Assembly (NCBI GenBank): GCA_964625745.1 | Contig: CAZVCJ010000181.1 | Location: 1 to 7,823, forward strand | Length of the DNA: 7,823 bases | Origin: CAZVCJ01 sp964625745 | GTDB lineage: Bacteria; Chloroflexota; Anaerolineae; VGOG01 | Direction: 5' to 3' | Shown here: positions 4,996 to 7,823 of the stretch, in pieces | How the letters are laid out: each line of letters starts with the position of its first letter | Position numbering within the stretch: the stretch's first letter is position 1 | The notes under the pieces: generated by a model | What the model saw: the letters and a program-made list of their open reading frames with translations, nothing else | Databases searched by the model: none | Told to the model about the DNA's origin: nothing | Translations under genes and position numbers: made by a program

Positions 4996-5025
4996 TGTCA
5001 TTGCTTCGCTGCGCTCGCAATGACA
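4996..5025. repeat. dispersed palindromic repeat forming the sensor gene's 3' end
   Basis: TGTCATTGC (4996-5004) and GCAATGACA (5017-5025) are perfect complements around TTCGCTGCGCTC. I recognise this as a widespread dispersed element whose translation ends many unrelated ORFs with VIASAAKQ. Here it supplies the last eight residues (VIASAAKQ) and the TGA stop of the sensor gene, suggesting that the original C-terminus was replaced or extended when the element inserted. Confidence 0.7.
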
Positions 5026-7823
5026 CCGTTGCTCCGTTTCTGCTCGTACATCGCTCTATCCGCCTGGGCCAGCAGTTCATCAATAGAACAGGGGCGTGCG
5101 GGGTCGTAGCGCGCCAGGCCCACGCTTAACGACAGCTTGTAGCGGCGGCCTTCCCTGGCGTTGTGGGCCTCCAGGTTCTCCTGCAAACGAGTGGCAATAA
5201 TTTCGGCGGGGGTCCCATTGGTCTCTATCGCCAGCACCACGAACTCGTCCCCGCCAATGCGGGCGATGATGTCCGACTTGCGGAAGGTCTCTCTGAGGAC
5301 ATCGGCGGTCTCGCTCAAGGCCCGGTCTCCCTCAGAGTGGCCCAGGGCATCATTAATTTGCTTCAGGCTGTCAAAGTCGGCAAAGAGCAGCACCATTCTC
5401 GTCTTCGCCCGGTCGGCCGTCTTCAACTGCTGCTGACTCAAGGTGAAGAATCCTCGCCGGTTGTACAGTTCCGTAAGGTCGTCCACCAGGGCCAGGGAGC
5501 GCAGCGTCTCCTCCATCTGCTTGCGCATGGTGATGTCGGTGATGACGGCCAGGGTGCCAGCGAAACGACCTTCCTCAAACCAGGGGCTGCTGCTGACCTG
5601 AACAGGAACCTGTGTGCCGTCCTTGTGGATGAGTTGGAGCTCGTAACGGCCGGATTCACTGCGCTCGTGCCGTTCGTCGGCTTTCTGGACGATGGCCTGC
5701 TGATCGGGCGGGACGAGGATCGTCCAGTGTTGGCCTAACAGTTCCAGGGGTGAGTAGCCCAGCATGGCAGTCATGGCCGGGTTGACGTAGGTAAGGTATC
5801 CTTCCACGCCTTCCACGACGATGCCCTCAGTCATACCCTGCACGACGCTCTCGTTGAACGCCTCCAGGCGTTCCGTCTCTTCGAAGAGCCGCGCGTTCTT
5901 GATGGCGATGGCCGCCTGGTCAGCCAGGGCTTGCACAAAACGAAGGTCGTCTTCGTCGAAGGCCGAGAGTTCCGCACTCTCTAAGTTCACCACCCCTACT
6001 ACCTTCCCCTCCGAGAGGATGGGCACGGTCAACTCGGAGCGAATTCGGGCGTCGCCGAGATAGTCCTCCGCTTGCCTCGCGTCGGGGATGATGGCCAGTT
6101 CACCGGTGCGCGCCACTCTTCCAGTGATGCCCACATCCAGGCTGAAAGTTCTCCCCTTCCAATTTTCAGAGTAGCCTCGGATGGCCTTCATCTCCCAAAT
6201 CCCCTGTTCCAGGTCAACCAGGGACACCTCGGCGATGGCAGCACCGGTGGCCCTCATCGCCTCGTCGCATATCACCTCCAGGACGCGATCCAGCTCCAGG
6301 CTGGCGTTGATCTCCTTGCCAATCTCGTAGAGAGCCGATAGGCTTTCAGCACGCTCCATTGTTTCATCGAAAAGCCTGGCGTTCTCGATGGCGATGGCCG
6401 CCTGGTTGGCGAAGGTCATCGCCAGTTGTACCTCCTCGGCGGTATAAGGGCGCACCTCCACCCGATCAACGGTGATCATGCCGATGACCCGATCCTTCGC
6501 TATCAGCGGCAACCCTAACCAGGAGCGGATGAGTCCCGACTCGTAGCTATCCGCCTCGTTCTTGAAATGGGGGCAATCCTGGGTGGCGTCCTCAATGGCG
6601 AGCGGTGCTTTGGTCATGACCACGCGATGGTTAGGGAATTTGGGATCGAGCGGAAAGACCAGGCCCACCACCTTGTCCGGCTCCTCGAATCCCTGGCAGG
6701 CCACGATTTTCAGATGGCCGTCCTGCAACCGTTGGATAGAAGCGCTGTCGTAGGGTATCACCTGTCGCAGTTGCCCCAGGATCAGCTCCAGCACTTCATC
6801 CAACTCCAGGGTCGAGCTGAGAACGGTGGAGGTCTGGCGCAAGATCTCTGCCACGTGGCATCGCTCCTGTTCGGCCTCGTACAATCGGGCGTTCTCAATG
6901 GCGGCAGCGGCGTGGTCGGCGAAGGCACGCAGGGCCTCGGCGTGAGCCTGGGTGAAAAAGCCGGGGGTGGCGCTATCCACGTTGAGGAAACCGATCACCT
7001 CACCGCGCACGACGATGGGCGCGGCCGCGTACGACCTCAGCCACTCCTGCACCGGCACGCGGACCCAGTCGGGGTAGGTGGCGGTATCGGGAATGACCAT
7101 CGGCTCCCTCCTGGCCATCATTTGCTGGAGGTTGAGCACTTCAGGGACGCGGAAGACGACTGTCGAGACGAACTCTTCCGCGCCAAAGCGCTCGTAGCCG
7201 CGCCAGCGGACAACGTGCGCCTGGTCGCCCTCGATGAGCATGATGTTGGCCGCATCGTTGGGGACGACGCGGCTGACCTGCTCCAGGATGAGGTCCAGCA
7301 CCTGGTCGGGATCCAGGGTGCTGCTGATGGTGGCGGCTGCCTCCTCCAGCGCCTCGGCCAGTTCCCGCTGCTCCCGCTCCACCTGGAAGAAGAAGCTGTT
7401 TTCGAGGGTGAGGGCCACTGCATCGGCGATCTGCCGCAGGACCGGTAGTTGATTTTCCCGAAAGAGGCTTGTACGACTGCCGCCCAGGTTGAGCGCGCCG
7501 AAGACCTCGCCGCCGACGAGCAACGGCAGGGTGACCCACGAGCGAAGGCCAGCCTGGTAGAGGGCTTGCTCAAGCGGGAAGTGTGTCTCTGTGCTCAGGT
7601 CGGCGGTCAGGTGGGGATGGCCGGCCTCCAGGTCCTCGGCAGCGGCGGTGGCCGAAAACGACGTCACCTCTTCCTCCCCCGGGATGGGGAAGGGGGACTC
7701 CAGGACAGTGGTGATGAACTGCTCGCCGGCCTCGTCCAGCGCTATCAGGCTCACCACATCGCAGCCGGTGAGGTCCTGCAGCCCCTCCACCAGAACAGGG
7801 AAGGCATCACGGACGTCCGGGGT
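4998..7823 (-). CDS. multi-GAF/PAS sensor diguanylate cyclase, 5' end outside the window
   Basis: Predicted to make cyclic di-GMP from two GTP in response to bound ligands. The frame stays open to the window edge (TPDVRDAFPVLVEG precedes the GTG at 7790 and reads as GAF sequence), so the true start is upstream. Counting from that GTG, GAF domains lie at about 1-135, 160-303, 329-473 and 482-636. A PAS domain follows at 643-757 (GYLTYVNPAMTAMLGYSPLEL) and a GGDEF domain at 762-918. The active-site GGDEF is at 846-850, the metal-site FADFD at 803-807, and INDALGH is present. RKSD at 837-840, five residues ahead, is a canonical inhibitory I-site, so feedback by its product is expected. No membrane helix is visible in this part. 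The last residues come from a dispersed repeat. No EAL or HD-GYP domain is present. Its link to the shell genes is positional only. Confidence 0.93.
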   Translation of the reverse strand, partial: TPDVRDAFPVLVEGLQDLTGCDVVSLIALDEAGEQFITTVLESPFPIPGEEEVTSFSATAAAEDLEAGHPHLTADLSTETHFPLEQALYQAGLRSWVTLPLLVGGEVFGALNLGGSRTSLFRENQLPVLRQIADAVALTLENSFFFQVEREQRELAEALEEAAATISSTLDPDQVLDLILEQVSRVVPNDAANIMLIEGDQAHVVRWRGYERFGAEEFVSTVVFRVPEVLNLQQMMARREPMVIPDTATYPDWVRVPVQEWLRSYAAAPIVVRGEVIGFLNVDSATPGFFTQAHAEALRAFADHAAAAIENARLYEAEQERCHVAEILRQTSTVLSSTLELDEVLELILGQLRQVIPYDSASIQRLQDGHLKIVACQGFEEPDKVVGLVFPLDPKFPNHRVVMTKAPLAIEDATQDCPHFKNEADSYESGLIRSWLGLPLIAKDRVIGMITVDRVEVRPYTAEEVQLAMTFANQAAIAIENARLFDETMERAESLSALYEIGKEINASLELDRVLEVICDEAMRATGAAIAEVSLVDLEQGIWEMKAIRGYSENWKGRTFSLDVGITGRVARTGELAIIPDARQAEDYLGDARIRSELTVPILSEGKVVGVVNLESAELSAFDEDDLRFVQALADQAAIAIKNARLFEETERLEAFNESVVQGMTEGIVVEGVEGYLTYVNPAMTAMLGYSPLELLGQHWTILVPPDQQAIVQKADERHERSESGRYELQLIHKDGTQVPVQVSSSPWFEEGRFAGTLAVITDITMRKQMEETLRSLALVDDLTELYNRRGFFTLSQQQLKTADRAKTRMVLLFADFDSLKQINDALGHSEGDRALSETADVLRETFRKSDIIARIGGDEFVVLAIETNGTPAEIIATRLQENLEAHNAREGRRYKLSLSVGLARYDPARPCSIDELLAQADRAMYEQKRSNGVIASAAKQ

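Noticed and set aside
4961..5000. Promoter for the BMC-T gene in the 53-base spacer
   Set aside because: A -35-like TGACAA and an A/T-rich TAAAAAT are present on the minus strand but are much too far apart for a sigma-70 promoter, and the spacer is dominated by a hairpin.
6567..7448. Plus-strand open frame of 293 codons antisense to the sensor
   Set aside because: It is the mirror of clear GAF-domain coding sequence, rich in His, Gly, Gln and Leu as expected of a shadow frame, with no motif of its own.

Overview
The window is about 7.8 kb with a moderately high GC content, and every gene I can support lies on the minus strand, so the locus is described from high to low coordinates. The likely source is a member of the Chloroflexota (Anaerolineae-like) or a similar environmental bacterium. 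The reasons are the GAF-rich diguanylate cyclase style, a two-helix membrane protein of a type I associate with that phylum, and spacers full of short degenerate tandem repeats. This assignment is an inference and no marker gene proves it.

Layout, in order of transcription. (1) 7823-4998: the 3' part of a large multi-GAF/PAS sensor with a C-terminal GGDEF domain; its start lies outside the window. (2) 4944-4390: a tandem-domain bacterial microcompartment (BMC) shell trimer resembling PduT, with the cysteine that holds an Fe-S cluster in PduT. (3) 4298-4023 and 3985-3623: two EutN/CcmL-family pentameric vertex proteins, the second with an unusual C-terminal tail. (4) 3662-2760: a complete Xer-type tyrosine recombinase overlapping the second pentamer gene by 40 bases. 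(5) 2675-1617: an M24B Xaa-Pro peptidase with all five metal ligands. (6) 1337-294: a two-helix membrane protein of unknown function, followed by a strong inverted repeat that may be the terminator.

The biological core is the three-gene shell set. It supplies facets (a redox-capable trimer) and vertices (two pentamer paralogues), but the window has no single-domain hexamer (BMC-H), no signature enzyme, no aldehyde dehydrogenase and no encapsulation-peptide enzyme. It is either a satellite shell locus that works with a main BMC locus elsewhere, or the edge of a locus whose remainder lies upstream of the sensor gene.

The most striking non-coding signal is in the spacers. The gap between the BMC-T gene and the first pentamer gene is almost entirely one large inverted repeat made of ten 7-base units. 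Read as sense RNA, it folds into a 35-position stem with a 9-base loop and only two mismatches; it starts at the BMC-T stop codon and ends three bases before the next Shine-Dalgarno sequence. Other spacers hold 7-, 8- and 9-base tandem repeats or a dispersed palindrome, and at four consecutive spacers the repeat begins at, or supplies, the stop codon of the preceding gene.
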